The notes below the pieces were generated by a model that saw nothing but the letters and a program-made list of their open reading frames with translations, was not told the DNA's origin and searched no databases. A DNA stretch of 64,000 nt from RUG12461 sp045657665 (lineage in GTDB: Bacteria > Bacillota > Clostridia > Lachnospirales > Lachnospiraceae): the NCBI GenBank assembly GCA_045657665.1, contig JAZOTN010000030.1:248001-312000 (forward strand), given 5' to 3'. The stretch's first letter is position 1. Each line of letters opens with the position of its first letter. This document shows, piece after piece, positions 33,945-43,328 of the stretch. Position numbers and translations under genes: made by a program.

Positions 33945-35726
33945 ATGCCTGAAATACGTGTGCTTGATCCGGAAACGGTCAACCAGATCGCGGCCGGAGA
34001 AGTGATCGAACGGCCGATGTCCGTTGTAAAGGAGCTTGTCGAAAATGCCATTGACGCGAAAGCGACCAGGATCACTGTGGAAATCGAAGATGGCGGGGTC
34101 ACGATGATCCGTGTGACGGATAATGGCTGCGGGATTCCTGCAAAAGAGGTGGAAACCGCCTTTCTTTCTCATGCAACCAGTAAGATCCAAAGCCTTCAGG
34201 ATCTGCTTGATATAAAGTCTCTCGGATTCCGAGGCGAAGCACTTCCCAGTATAGCGGCCGTCGCCGATGTTGAACTGATCACAAAGACCAGAGAAGCGCT
34301 TCTCGGAACAAGATACCGGATCGCAAATTCTTCGGAGGGCACGCTGGAAGAGATCGGCGCGCCGGATGGCAGCACATTCCTCATACGAGGGCTTTTTTCG
34401 CAGATCCCTGCGAGAAGGAAGTTTTTAAAAACCGAAAAAACCGAAGCGGGTTATTGCAGCTCTCTGATGGAGCGGATTGCACTTTCCCATCCGGATATTG
34501 CTTTTCAGTTCATCAGTAACGGGCAGATAAGGCTCCAGACTGCGGGAAACGCGAAAGAGAAAGACCTTATCTATCATATTTTCGGCAGGGAGGTGGCATC
34601 CCAGCTGATCCCGGTCGAAGCAGAAAACGGATTCATGAAGATCAAAGGCTATATCGGGAAGCCGGTAGTCACAAGAGGAAACCGGAATTACGAAAACTAT
34701 TTTGTGAACGGGCGGTATGTAAAAAGCAATCTCATCAGCAAAGGGATCGAGGACGCCTACCGGAGTTATCTCATGCAGCATCAGTATCCGTTTACCGTGC
34801 TTTCCTTTTCCGTGAACGGAGAAGAAGTCGATGTGAATGTACATCCGCAAAAGCTTGAACTCCGTTTTAAAGGACCGGAGAACGTCTATGAGTTCGTTAA
34901 GGACGTTCTTTCGGAAAAGCTTCTGGAAAAGGAGCTGATACCGGAAGTACCCCTCGCTGAAAAAAGGGCAAAAGAAACCGTTTCTGAAAAAAAAGAGAGT
35001 CTCCCGGTCGCACCGGAGCCTTTTGAAACAAAACGGCTCGAAGCGGTAAAACAATATGTGCGTTTGGATTCGCCTTATGAACCGAAATACGAGGTGCGAG
35101 AGGAGCCGCGCCAGGAAACCCTGCCTTTTTTCAGCGAAAAAGCAGCTCCATCATACAAGATTCTTGGACAGGCATTCCGTACCTACTGGATCATCGAGAT
35201 GGAGGAGAAGCTTTATCTCATTGACCAGCATGCTGCACATGAAAAGGTCATTTTTGAACGGCTCATGAAACGGAAACGTGAAAAAGAAGCCCTCTCCCAA
35301 CAGATCTCCCCGCCTCAGATCCTGACACTTTCGCTAACGGAGGAAAATATCCTGAAGGAATACATGGATGATTTTTGCTCCATAGGCTATGAGTTTTCCC
35401 ATTTCGGAGGAAACGAGTACGCCATGACGGCAGTGCCCGCAGATACCTACGGGCTGGATGAAAAACGGCTGTTTCTCGAAATGCTTGATGATCTTGCGGA
35501 AAACGGCAGGATCCGGGACACCGAGGAGCTCTATCTGAAGATTGCCACCATGTCCTGCAAGGCTGCCATCAAAGGCGGGGATGAGATCTCGGAAGCGGAA
35601 TTCCGCTCGCTCCTTGATGAAATGCTGAGCCTTGAGAACCCTTATCACTGCCCGCACGGGAGACCGACCACAATCTCCATGAGCAGATACGAACTGGAAC
35701 GAAAATTCAAGAGGATCGTGACATGA
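33945..35726 (+). CDS. mutL: DNA mismatch repair protein MutL (endonuclease type)
   Basis: ATPase and nicking endonuclease that couples MutS recognition to strand removal. The N-terminal GHKL ATPase shows ELVENAIDA, DNGCGIP and GFRGEALPSI. The C-terminal nuclease has DQHAAHEKVIFE (DQHAx2Ex4E), SCKAAIKGGDE and CPHGRPT, so endonuclease function is expected, as in Bacteria lacking MutH. 593 residues. AAGGAG precedes the ATG. miaA starts inside the last codons (ATGA), making mutS-mutL-miaA one unit, a common order. Confidence 0.96.
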   Translation: MPEIRVLDPETVNQIAAGEVIERPMSVVKELVENAIDAKATRITVEIEDGGVTMIRVTDNGCGIPAKEVETAFLSHATSKIQSLQDLLDIKSLGFRGEALPSIAAVADVELITKTREALLGTRYRIANSSEGTLEEIGAPDGSTFLIRGLFSQIPARRKFLKTEKTEAGYCSSLMERIALSHPDIAFQFISNGQIRLQTAGNAKEKDLIYHIFGREVASQLIPVEAENGFMKIKGYIGKPVVTRGNRNYENYFVNGRYVKSNLISKGIEDAYRSYLMQHQYPFTVLSFSVNGEEVDVNVHPQKLELRFKGPENVYEFVKDVLSEKLLEKELIPEVPLAEKRAKETVSEKKESLPVAPEPFETKRLEAVKQYVRLDSPYEPKYEVREEPRQETLPFFSEKAAPSYKILGQAFRTYWIIEMEEKLYLIDQHAAHEKVIFERLMKRKREKEALSQQISPPQILTLSLTEENILKEYMDDFCSIGYEFSHFGGNEYAMTAVPADTYGLDEKRLFLEMLDDLAENGRIRDTEELYLKIATMSCKAAIKGGDEISEAEFRSLLDEMLSLENPYHCPHGRPTTISMSRYELERKFKRIVT

Positions 35727-36676
35727 CAGGAACAAATAATCCGCTCGTGATCATTGCAGGGCCGACGGCTGTCGGGAAAAGCGAAATAGCGATCGCGCTG
35801 GCAAAAGAAATTGAAGGCGCCGTGATATCCGCGGATTCCATGCAGGTGTATCGCGGTCTTGATATCGGTACCGCAAAGATCAAACCGAAAGAAATGCAGG
35901 GAATACCGCATTATCTGGTAGATATCCTCCCGCCGGATGAGGAATTTCATGTGGTCCGTTTTCAGCAGCTCGCGAAAAAAGCGATCGAGGAGATCTATGA
36001 AATGGAACGCATCCCGATCATCTGCGGAGGTACCGGGTTTTACATTCAGGCGCTTCTTTATGACATCGATTTCAAGTCCCAGCCGGATGACAGTACTTAC
36101 CGCGAGGGGCTTATGCGTATCGCAGGCGAAGGCGGAGGAGACCGCCTTTATGAGCAGCTTAAGCAAGAGGATCCTGAGGCGGCAGACCTGATTCATCCGA
36201 ACAACACAAAACGTGTTATCCGGGCACTCGAGTTCCTGCATTTTTCCGGTGATAAGATATCTGCACACAATGCGGAGGAACATGATAAGGAGGCTGCCTA
36301 TAACGCGGCTTATTTCTGCCTGACCATGGACCGAAAGAAGCTCTATCAGCGGATCAATGACCGGGTGGATGCCATGATCGATGCCGGTCTTGAAGAAGAG
36401 GTGCGTTCCCTTGCCGGGAAAGGATTTCATAAAGACATGGTTTCGATGCAGGGCATCGGCTATCATGAAATGATGGAGTATTTTGACGGAGAAATAACAA
36501 GGGACGAAGCCGTTCAAAAGATCAAGACCGAAAGTCGTCATTACGCGAAAAGACAGCTCACCTGGATGAGGCGTGAGAGAGATGTGATCTGGATCGACCG
36601 TGATGAGTATCCGCTTACCGACGAAGTGGTCCGGAAAATGGTATCCGTTCTGAGAGAAAAGGAGATCCTGTCATGA
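35723..36676 (+). CDS. miaA: tRNA dimethylallyltransferase
   Basis: Transfers a dimethylallyl group to A37 of tRNAs reading UNN codons. GPTAVGKSEIAIALAKE (P-loop), SADSMQVYRGLDIGTAK (active site with the catalytic Asp), GGTGFYIQALL and MQGIGYHEMMEYF are all present. 317 residues, normal. The ATG overlaps the mutL stop and the stop overlaps the next gene by four bases, so translation is tightly coupled in this operon. No miaB is found nearby. Confidence 0.96.
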   Translation: MTGTNNPLVIIAGPTAVGKSEIAIALAKEIEGAVISADSMQVYRGLDIGTAKIKPKEMQGIPHYLVDILPPDEEFHVVRFQQLAKKAIEEIYEMERIPIICGGTGFYIQALLYDIDFKSQPDDSTYREGLMRIAGEGGGDRLYEQLKQEDPEAADLIHPNNTKRVIRALEFLHFSGDKISAHNAEEHDKEAAYNAAYFCLTMDRKKLYQRINDRVDAMIDAGLEEEVRSLAGKGFHKDMVSMQGIGYHEMMEYFDGEITRDEAVQKIKTESRHYAKRQLTWMRRERDVIWIDRDEYPLTDEVVRKMVSVLREKEILS

Positions 36677-37974
36677 CGGAAGAACAGCATATGAAAGAAA
36701 TGTATCAGAAGATCGGCATCTCAGAGAAGGTGCTTCGGTTTGGCAGAGAATCAGAAAAACGGCTAAGGGACCGTTTTCTTGCATTTGATAAAACAGCGGA
36801 GTATAACCAGCTCAAGGTCCTTTCGGCAATGCAGGAAAACCGTGTCAGTTCGGAATGCTTTACGGCAACAAGCGGATACGGTTATGACGACATGGGAAGG
36901 GAAACCCTGGAAAAGGTCTACGCAAGCTGCTTCCGTACGGAAGATGCGCTTGTCCGCCCGCAGATCACCTGCGGGACACATGCACTCGCACTTGCGCTCA
37001 TGTCAAACGTAAGGCCTGGGGATGAGATCTATTCTCCGGTTGGGCGGCCATATGACACACTGGAAGAAGTGATCGGCATCCGCCCGTCTAAAGGTTCCCT
37101 TGCGGAATATGGTGTGAGCTACAACGAGACAGAGCTTCTGCCGGATGGGTCCTTTGACTTTGACGGGATAAAAAAAGCAGTCAGCAATAAAACAAAGCTC
37201 GTTACCATTCAGCGTTCAAAAGGCTATGCAGTACGACCGACACTTTCCGTGGAACGCATCGGCGAACTGATCTCGTTTCTCAGAACTCTGAAGGATGACC
37301 TTGTGATCATGGTGGACAACTGCTATGGAGAGTTTACGGAGCGTATCGAACCATCGGAAGTCGGAGCGGACATGATCGTCGGGTCGCTTATCAAGAATCC
37401 CGGCGGAGGGCTTTGCCCCTCCGGAGGCTATATCGCAGGGAAAAAGGAATGCATTGAAAACGCAGCATACCGGCTCACGGCTCCGGGCCTCGGAAAAGAA
37501 GTCGGTGCGAATCTCGGAATGATGCGGGACATGTTCCAGGGTTTTTTCCTGTCACCTGTTGTAACTGCATCGGCTTTAAAGGGTGCGGTTTTTGCTGCGG
37601 ATCTTTATGAACGGCTGGGGTTCCACGCCCACCCGAAGGCAGCGGAGGAACGGTATGACATCATTCAGGCTGTTACGCTCGGGACTCCAGAGCGTCTCAT
37701 CGCATTCTGTGAAGGGATACAGTCGGCAGCTCCCGTGGAAAGCTTTGTCATGCCTGAACCATGGGACATGCCCGGATATGACAGCCCTGTTATCATGGCT
37801 GCCGGCGCGTTTCATCAGGGCGCATCCATTGAACTTTCCGCAGACGGCCCCTTAAGAGAGCCCTATGCTGTATATTTTCAGGGCGGGCTTACCTATGAAC
37901 ATGCCAGGGCGGGAATCCTTCTTTCCGTTCAGAAGTTATATGAGAAAGGTCTGGTAGAACGCGGTTATTTGTGA
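36673..37974 (+). CDS. PLP-dependent enzyme of the aluminium-resistance / methionine gamma-lyase-like family
   Basis: 433-residue fold-type I PLP protein. RPQITCGTHALALALMSNVRPGDEI binds the cofactor phosphate region, VDNCYGEFTERIEPSEVGADMIVGSLIKNPGGGLCPSGGYIAG carries the Schiff-base Lys (SLIKNPGGG). The family is often annotated aluminium resistance protein, or methionine gamma-lyase family, in Firmicutes next to miaA or hfq; the substrate is not established and C-S lyase activity is only inferred. Linked to miaA by the four-base ATGA overlap. Confidence 0.85.
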   Translation: MTEEQHMKEMYQKIGISEKVLRFGRESEKRLRDRFLAFDKTAEYNQLKVLSAMQENRVSSECFTATSGYGYDDMGRETLEKVYASCFRTEDALVRPQITCGTHALALALMSNVRPGDEIYSPVGRPYDTLEEVIGIRPSKGSLAEYGVSYNETELLPDGSFDFDGIKKAVSNKTKLVTIQRSKGYAVRPTLSVERIGELISFLRTLKDDLVIMVDNCYGEFTERIEPSEVGADMIVGSLIKNPGGGLCPSGGYIAGKKECIENAAYRLTAPGLGKEVGANLGMMRDMFQGFFLSPVVTASALKGAVFAADLYERLGFHAHPKAAEERYDIIQAVTLGTPERLIAFCEGIQSAAPVESFVMPEPWDMPGYDSPVIMAAGAFHQGASIELSADGPLREPYAVYFQGGLTYEHARAGILLSVQKLYEKGLVERGYL

Positions 37975-38020
37975 TAATATGATTTGATACGGACGAGTCG
38001 TTTGAAGGAGGATAGGCTTC

Positions 38021-39037
38021 GTGGGAAACAATGTATTCGGTGTCGACCTCGGCACGAGAAATCTGAAAATCTATTCCAAATCCCTTGGGAAGGTCTTTAA
38101 CGAAAAAAACACCGTTGCCATCAAAGGCAAAGACCGTCTCTATGCCTACGGGGACAAGGCATACGAAATGTATGAGAAAGTTCCGGAGGAAATATCGATC
38201 ATGTTTCCGATCAACAAGGGCGTGATCGCGGATTACAATTTCATGCAGACGATGCTGTATGAGTTTCTGGAAAGAAATACCAAGGGAAAGGTACGAGGCG
38301 CCGAATTTGTGGTAGCGGTTCCGGCAGATATTACGGAAGTGGAGGAGCGTGCCTTTTTTGACATTTTCTATAAAAGCAGCCTTAAGAGCAAGCTCGTATT
38401 GCTCTGTAAAAAGCCTATCGCGGATGCTGTCGGTCTTGGACTTGATGTCAATGAGCCTACCGGTATCATGGTAGTGGACTTTGGCGCTGATACAACGGAG
38501 ATCTCGGTAATCTCGCTCGGCGGTCTTGTTATCAGCAGCCTTCTGGATTTCGGAGGCAACCGTATCGATGATTCTATCCGCAACTACATCAAAAAAAATT
38601 ACAGCCTTGTCATCGGCCAGAAGACGGCCATGGCATTAAAGGAAAAGCTGGCGTCGGGTATCGGCGGCAATGAGGATTCCATGGTTGTGGTCGGAAGGAA
38701 TCTCGTTTCGGGACTTCCCGTTGAAATGGAAGTGGGAGCGGATGCAGTCAACGAAGCCATCCGCGGCGATCTCAATTCCATCTGCAACTCGATCAAGATG
38801 ATCCTTGAGAGGACACCGCCGGAGCTGGCGAGGGATATCATCCGCGACGGCATTTACATCACCGGCGGCGGCTCCCAGATCCGGGATCTCGACACCTTAT
38901 TCACAAAGATCACCGGGATCCAGGTCAATACGACCGATTTCCCGGAAGAAACTGCCGCGAGAGGCCTTGTTAAGATCGTTTCAGACGAAAAACACCGTCA
39001 TCTTGCATACAGCAAGAAATCGCGCATTCTGGAGTAA
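38021..39037 (+). CDS. mreB: MreB-like actin homologue, divergent nucleotide site
   Basis: Actin-like filament protein that guides side-wall synthesis. 338 residues, in the canonical order before mreC and mreD. Overall MreB layout is clear: VDLGTRNLKIY (phosphate 1), KGVIADYNFMQTML, VVAVPADITEVEERA, VDFGADTTEISVISLGGLV (phosphate 2), IKKNYSLVIGQKTA, YITGGGSQI. But the canonical EEP(M/F)AAA catalytic segment reads CKKPIADAV (Lys130-Lys131), the GGGTTE loop reads GADTTE, and GERTAE reads GQKTAM. So nucleotide hydrolysis may be reduced. The start is GTG after GAAGGAGG; the 46-base gap after the PLP gene has AT-rich sequence (TGTGATAAT) that could be an extended -10. Confidence 0.88.
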   Translation: MGNNVFGVDLGTRNLKIYSKSLGKVFNEKNTVAIKGKDRLYAYGDKAYEMYEKVPEEISIMFPINKGVIADYNFMQTMLYEFLERNTKGKVRGAEFVVAVPADITEVEERAFFDIFYKSSLKSKLVLLCKKPIADAVGLGLDVNEPTGIMVVDFGADTTEISVISLGGLVISSLLDFGGNRIDDSIRNYIKKNYSLVIGQKTAMALKEKLASGIGGNEDSMVVVGRNLVSGLPVEMEVGADAVNEAIRGDLNSICNSIKMILERTPPELARDIIRDGIYITGGGSQIRDLDTLFTKITGIQVNTTDFPEETAARGLVKIVSDEKHRHLAYSKKSRILE

Positions 39038-39049
39038 CAGACAGCGTTC

Positions 39050-39928
39050 ATGAAAAGACGACTTTATAAGAAAAAAAGTAAAGCCGCACTGCCTTCCCGG
39101 TATGTGCTTCTTATCGTTACGGTTTCCCTTATCGTGGTAATCCTTTTGAGTTTCACCCTCGGTCTGTCCGGCGGCCCGTTAAAAGCGGCAGCCGGGTATG
39201 TTTTTGTGCCGATGCAAAAAGGGATCAATCATATCGGGACTCTCATTTCCGAACGGATCTCTAATTTCGAGACATTAAAAGAAGTACAGGCGGAAAATGA
39301 AGTTCTCAAAAAACAGGTGAACGAGCTTTCCGAGGAACTGAGCGAGATCAAGCTGGAACAGTATGATGTGGAGAATTACAGGAAACTCCTCGAACTGGAT
39401 GAGAAGTATCCCGAATACGAAAAAGTCGCAGCTCATGTGATCGGAAAGGACACCGGAAACTGGTTTTCCACTTTCCTGATCGATAAAGGCGAAAAAGACG
39501 GGATCAAAGTGGATATGAATGTGATCGCCGACGACGGGTTAGTCGGGATCATTACGGCGGTCGGGCCGAATTACGCGAAAGCCCGCTCGATCATTGATGA
39601 TATCAGCCAGGTCAGCGGAATGATCCTCTCCACATCGGATCTCTGCATCGTAAACGGGGATCTTGTGTTACTCAAGGAGCAGCAGGTGCTTTCCCTGGAC
39701 AAACTCCAGGACGACGATGATGAGGTAAAAGTCGGGGATGCCGTCGTGACGAGCACCGTGAGCAGCAAATATGTTCCGGGGATCCTGATCGGTTACATAG
39801 AGAGTCTTCAGTATGACGCGAATCATCTGACAAAATCCGGGACGGTAAAACCGGTAGTGGATTTTGAACATCTGCAGGAAGTCCTTGTGATCAAAACCGT
39901 CAAGGACACTTCCGGACTGGAGGACTGA
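39050..39928 (+). CDS. mreC: Rod shape-determining protein MreC
   Basis: Membrane-anchored organiser of the elongation complex, linking MreB to PBP2. 292 residues: a Lys-rich cytoplasmic start (RRLYKKKSKAAL), one membrane helix (about 18-37), a coiled coil (ETLKEVQAENEVLKKQVNELSEELSEI, about 75-105), and the beta-rich extracellular domain (AHVIGKDTGNWFSTFLIDKGEKDGIKVDMNVI, VGDAVVTSTVSSKYVPGILIGYI). mreD follows after one base, with GGAGG at the mreC end serving as its ribosome site. Confidence 0.93.
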   Translation: MKRRLYKKKSKAALPSRYVLLIVTVSLIVVILLSFTLGLSGGPLKAAAGYVFVPMQKGINHIGTLISERISNFETLKEVQAENEVLKKQVNELSEELSEIKLEQYDVENYRKLLELDEKYPEYEKVAAHVIGKDTGNWFSTFLIDKGEKDGIKVDMNVIADDGLVGIITAVGPNYAKARSIIDDISQVSGMILSTSDLCIVNGDLVLLKEQQVLSLDKLQDDDDEVKVGDAVVTSTVSSKYVPGILIGYIESLQYDANHLTKSGTVKPVVDFEHLQEVLVIKTVKDTSGLED

Positions 39929-39929
39929 T

Positions 39930-40448
39930 ATGCACCGGAAGCTCACGATCGCGGCCATCATCATCATCTGCTTTCTTCTGCAGAGCACGATATTCAAAGC
40001 GCTTTCCTTCGCATCCATCAGCCCGAACCTGCTGATCGTGGTGACCGCTTCTTTCGGATTCATGAGGGGGCGTAAAGAAGGTCTTTTTGTCGGCCTTTTC
40101 TGCGGTCTTCTCATCGATATCTTCTACGGGAGTTATCTCGGCATTTACGCGCTGATCTATGTATACATCGGTTATGTGAACGGTATGTTCAAAAAATTCT
40201 TCTACCCTGATGATGTAAAGCTTCCGATGCTTCTGATCAGTGCCAGTGACCTTGTATGCAACATGATTATTTATGTACTGATGTTTGTCATGAGGGGGCA
40301 GTTCAATCTCCCCTATTTTTTCATTCACATCATGTTGCCGGAGCTGATCTATACGATACTCGTAACATTGGTTCTTTATTTTGTGATATTGAAGATCAAC
40401 CAGAAACTGGAAGCGATAGAAAAAAGGAGCGCGGCAAAATTTGTCTGA
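39930..40448 (+). CDS. mreD: Rod shape-determining protein MreD
   Basis: 172-residue polytopic membrane protein with five to six hydrophobic helices, assigned by the order mreB-mreC-mreD-pbp2 and by the family-like pattern ISPNLLIVVTASFGFMRGRKEGLFVGLFCGLLIDIFYGSYLGIYALIY. MreD supports the MreC-PBP2 elongation complex; molecular activity is not known. The start of the PBP2 gene (TTG, 40441) falls inside its last codons, an eight-base overlap. Confidence 0.9.
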   Translation: MHRKLTIAAIIIICFLLQSTIFKALSFASISPNLLIVVTASFGFMRGRKEGLFVGLFCGLLIDIFYGSYLGIYALIYVYIGYVNGMFKKFFYPDDVKLPMLLISASDLVCNMIIYVLMFVMRGQFNLPYFFIHIMLPELIYTILVTLVLYFVILKINQKLEAIEKRSAAKFV

Positions 40449-43314
40449 GCTAATCAAGGAATTCTTCGGACGTATTTTCAAATCCAGGCTGATCGTACTC
40501 GCCGCCGTGATGGTCGTTCTTACGATCCTGATATTGCACCGGCTTTTTTACCTTCAGATCGTGCGAGGGGAATCCTATCAGGAAAATTATACGCTGAAGA
40601 TCAAAAAAGAGCGTGTCCTCGACAGCACAAGAGGAAATATCTACGACCGGAACGGGAACCTCCTCGCATATAACAAGCTTGCCTACACGGTGCGAATCGA
40701 AGACAACGGTTCGTATGATACGACTGCGGAGAAAAACGAGAAGCTGAACGCTGAGCTTGCTGAGATGATCGGCGTCCTCCATCAGAACGGCGACAAGATC
40801 CAGAATGACTTCGGCATTGCAAAGCAGGGGGATACCTATGTATTCACACAGGAAGGTGCCTCGCGCAAGCGTTTCCTCGCCGATGTATACGGAAAGAGCA
40901 GCGTAGATGACCTTGTATATGACCGGAAGCTCGGCTATGATCCCTCTACGGCAGAAGCTAATCAGGTCATTGACTATCTGGCTGGGAAATCCCGTTTTTC
41001 CGTGGACAGCGAACTCTATGATCCGCAGACGCTCTATGAGATTGTTGTGCTCCGGTACGCGATGTCAAGGAACAGCTATCAGAAATATATCCTGACCGAT
41101 ATCGCAACCGATGTCAGTGACAAGACGCTTGCTTATGTCAGTGAAAACGGATACCGGCTGCAGGGCGTAACGGTGGAGAGCAGTACGATCCGGAAATATG
41201 CAGAGAGCAAGTATTTCAGCCATATCATTGGTTATACCGGAAAGATTGATGAGGCTGAGTATGAAAAATACTCGCAGGAGAACGATCAGTATGCACTTAC
41301 GGATACGGTTGGAAAAGCTGGGATCGAACAGGTTATGGATTCCTATCTCAAGGGGGAAAAGGGGTATGAGCTCCTTTACGTCGATAACCTTGGGAAAGTC
41401 TCGGAAACGATTGAAACGAAAGAACCGGTAGCAGGGGATGATCTTTACCTTTCGATCGATATGGACCTCCAGAAGGCCGTATATGATCTTCTGGAGCAGG
41501 AGATCGCCGGCATCGTATATTCAAAGATCGCAAATATCCGTGAGTATAACGCGGGCAGCGGCGGAAGCGCCTCCGATATCATGATACCGATCTATGATGT
41601 GTATTATGCGCTGATCAACAATAACGTTCTGGATATCGATCATTATGCGGCTGCAGATGCCTCAACGAATGAAAAGGAGATCGAACAGGCATTTCTTCAG
41701 AAAAAACAGACCGCACTCGATGAGATCGAGAGGGCACTTCTTGCCGATAACCCGGCGCCCTTTAACCAGCTCGATGAAGAACTTCGGGATTACCTGAACT
41801 ATGTAGTGACCATGCTACAGAATCAGAATATTCTGCTGACGGACGAGATTGATAAGACCGATGAAGTATTCCTGGCATGGCGGGCAAGGGAGATAAGCCT
41901 GGAGGAGTATCTCAAATATGCGATCGAGAAGAACTGGATCGATATCACGCAGTTCGATTTAAATGAAAAATACTCGGATTCCACAGAGATCTATGATAAT
42001 CTGGTGCGTTATATCATAGATACGTTAAACACGGATCATACATTCGCAAAGAAAGTATATAAGTATGTGATCGACCAGGATATGATCTCGCCCGTCACGC
42101 TTTGTCTGACACTTTACGATCAGGAGGTGCTTCCGCTCGGTGATCCGGATTATGCGATGCTCTCGGGGGGACAGATGAGCTCCTTTGAGTTCCTTCGTAC
42201 GAAGGTGAAAAATCTCGAGATCACACCGGCACAACTGGCGCTCGACCCATGCTCTGGTTCCTGCGTGATCACAAATCCGCAGAACGGTGAACTCCTTGCG
42301 CTGGTATCTTATCCCGGATACGACAACAACCGGCTGGCAAACAATCTGGATGCCGCGTATTACCAGCTTCTTCAGGACGACAAGTCCCTGCCGCTTTATA
42401 ATCATGCGACGCAGGAAGAAACGGCTCCCGGTTCCACCTTCAAGATGGTTACCGCGACTGCCGGACTGACGGAGGGCGTGATCGACCCGGAGGAGATAAT
42501 CGAAGACAAGGGTGTCTATGAAAACGTAGCAAACGGGCCGGCCTGCTGGATCTGGAATTCCTTCCATACGACACATGGAAAAATCAATGTTTCCGAAGCA
42601 ATCCGGGATTCCTGTAACTACTTTTTCTACGAGGTAGGATATCGTCTGGCAAACGGATATGTCACCTTTCGCGATGAGCTCGGTATCAGCCGTATTGCGA
42701 AATATGCCGAAGAGTATGGGCTCGGGAACAAGACAGGGATAGAGATCCCGGAGAGCGAACCCCACATTGCCACCGAATACCCTGTGACAGCCGCTATCGG
42801 GCAGTCAGACAACAACTACGCCACGGTTCATCTCGGGCGATACATCATGGCGCTCGCGAACCGAGGTACGGTCTATGATCTGACGCTTCTCGGAAAACTC
42901 TACGATCCCGATGGCAATGAGATAGAAACCTATTCTCCGAAGATCCGTAACCGTATGGACAATATCTCGGATACGACCTGGAGTGCGATCCAGAGAGGCA
43001 ATGCCATGGTCGTGGAAGAATCCGATGCTTTCGTGGATTTTCCGATCACGGTAGCCGGAAAAACCGGTACAGCACAGCAGATTGCGACCAGACCGAACCA
43101 TGCGCTTTTTGTATGCTATGCACCTTACGATGGTTCCGGAGCAACAGTTCCGAAGGTCTCGATCGCCACTCGTATCGCTTATGGATATTCCAGTGCGAAC
43201 GCGGCTGAGGTGACATCAAGGATCCTCCGGTATTATTTCGGATTCTCGGACGAAGAAGAACTGCTTTCGGGGCAGGCAGAAACCATTACCACAACAAATA
43301 CAGTCACAGACTAG
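40441..43314 (+). CDS. mrdA: Penicillin-binding protein 2 (class B transpeptidase) with a large insertion
   Basis: Cross-links peptidoglycan during elongation, partnered with RodA. 957 residues, far above the 600-700 typical of E. coli PBP2. One membrane helix (about 16-38) precedes the dimerisation domain with GNIYDRNGNLLAYN. Catalytic motifs are STFK (665-668), SCN (724-726) and KTG (874-876). Between IDMDLQKAVYDLLEQ (about 339-353) and CVITNPQNGELLALVSYPGYD (about 608-628), normally nearly adjacent, lie about 240 extra residues, helical and acidic. Long PBP2 proteins are known in other Clostridia, as I recall. TTG start behind AAGGAG. minC follows. Confidence 0.92.
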   Translation: MSELIKEFFGRIFKSRLIVLAAVMVVLTILILHRLFYLQIVRGESYQENYTLKIKKERVLDSTRGNIYDRNGNLLAYNKLAYTVRIEDNGSYDTTAEKNEKLNAELAEMIGVLHQNGDKIQNDFGIAKQGDTYVFTQEGASRKRFLADVYGKSSVDDLVYDRKLGYDPSTAEANQVIDYLAGKSRFSVDSELYDPQTLYEIVVLRYAMSRNSYQKYILTDIATDVSDKTLAYVSENGYRLQGVTVESSTIRKYAESKYFSHIIGYTGKIDEAEYEKYSQENDQYALTDTVGKAGIEQVMDSYLKGEKGYELLYVDNLGKVSETIETKEPVAGDDLYLSIDMDLQKAVYDLLEQEIAGIVYSKIANIREYNAGSGGSASDIMIPIYDVYYALINNNVLDIDHYAAADASTNEKEIEQAFLQKKQTALDEIERALLADNPAPFNQLDEELRDYLNYVVTMLQNQNILLTDEIDKTDEVFLAWRAREISLEEYLKYAIEKNWIDITQFDLNEKYSDSTEIYDNLVRYIIDTLNTDHTFAKKVYKYVIDQDMISPVTLCLTLYDQEVLPLGDPDYAMLSGGQMSSFEFLRTKVKNLEITPAQLALDPCSGSCVITNPQNGELLALVSYPGYDNNRLANNLDAAYYQLLQDDKSLPLYNHATQEETAPGSTFKMVTATAGLTEGVIDPEEIIEDKGVYENVANGPACWIWNSFHTTHGKINVSEAIRDSCNYFFYEVGYRLANGYVTFRDELGISRIAKYAEEYGLGNKTGIEIPESEPHIATEYPVTAAIGQSDNNYATVHLGRYIMALANRGTVYDLTLLGKLYDPDGNEIETYSPKIRNRMDNISDTTWSAIQRGNAMVVEESDAFVDFPITVAGKTGTAQQIATRPNHALFVCYAPYDGSGATVPKVSIATRIAYGYSSANAAEVTSRILRYYFGFSDEEELLSGQAETITTTNTVTD

Positions 43315-43328
43315 GAGGCTGAATTAAT

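Noticed and set aside
32985..34190. Long minus-strand open frame across the mutS-mutL junction
   Set aside because: Antisense to two certain genes and without family motifs.
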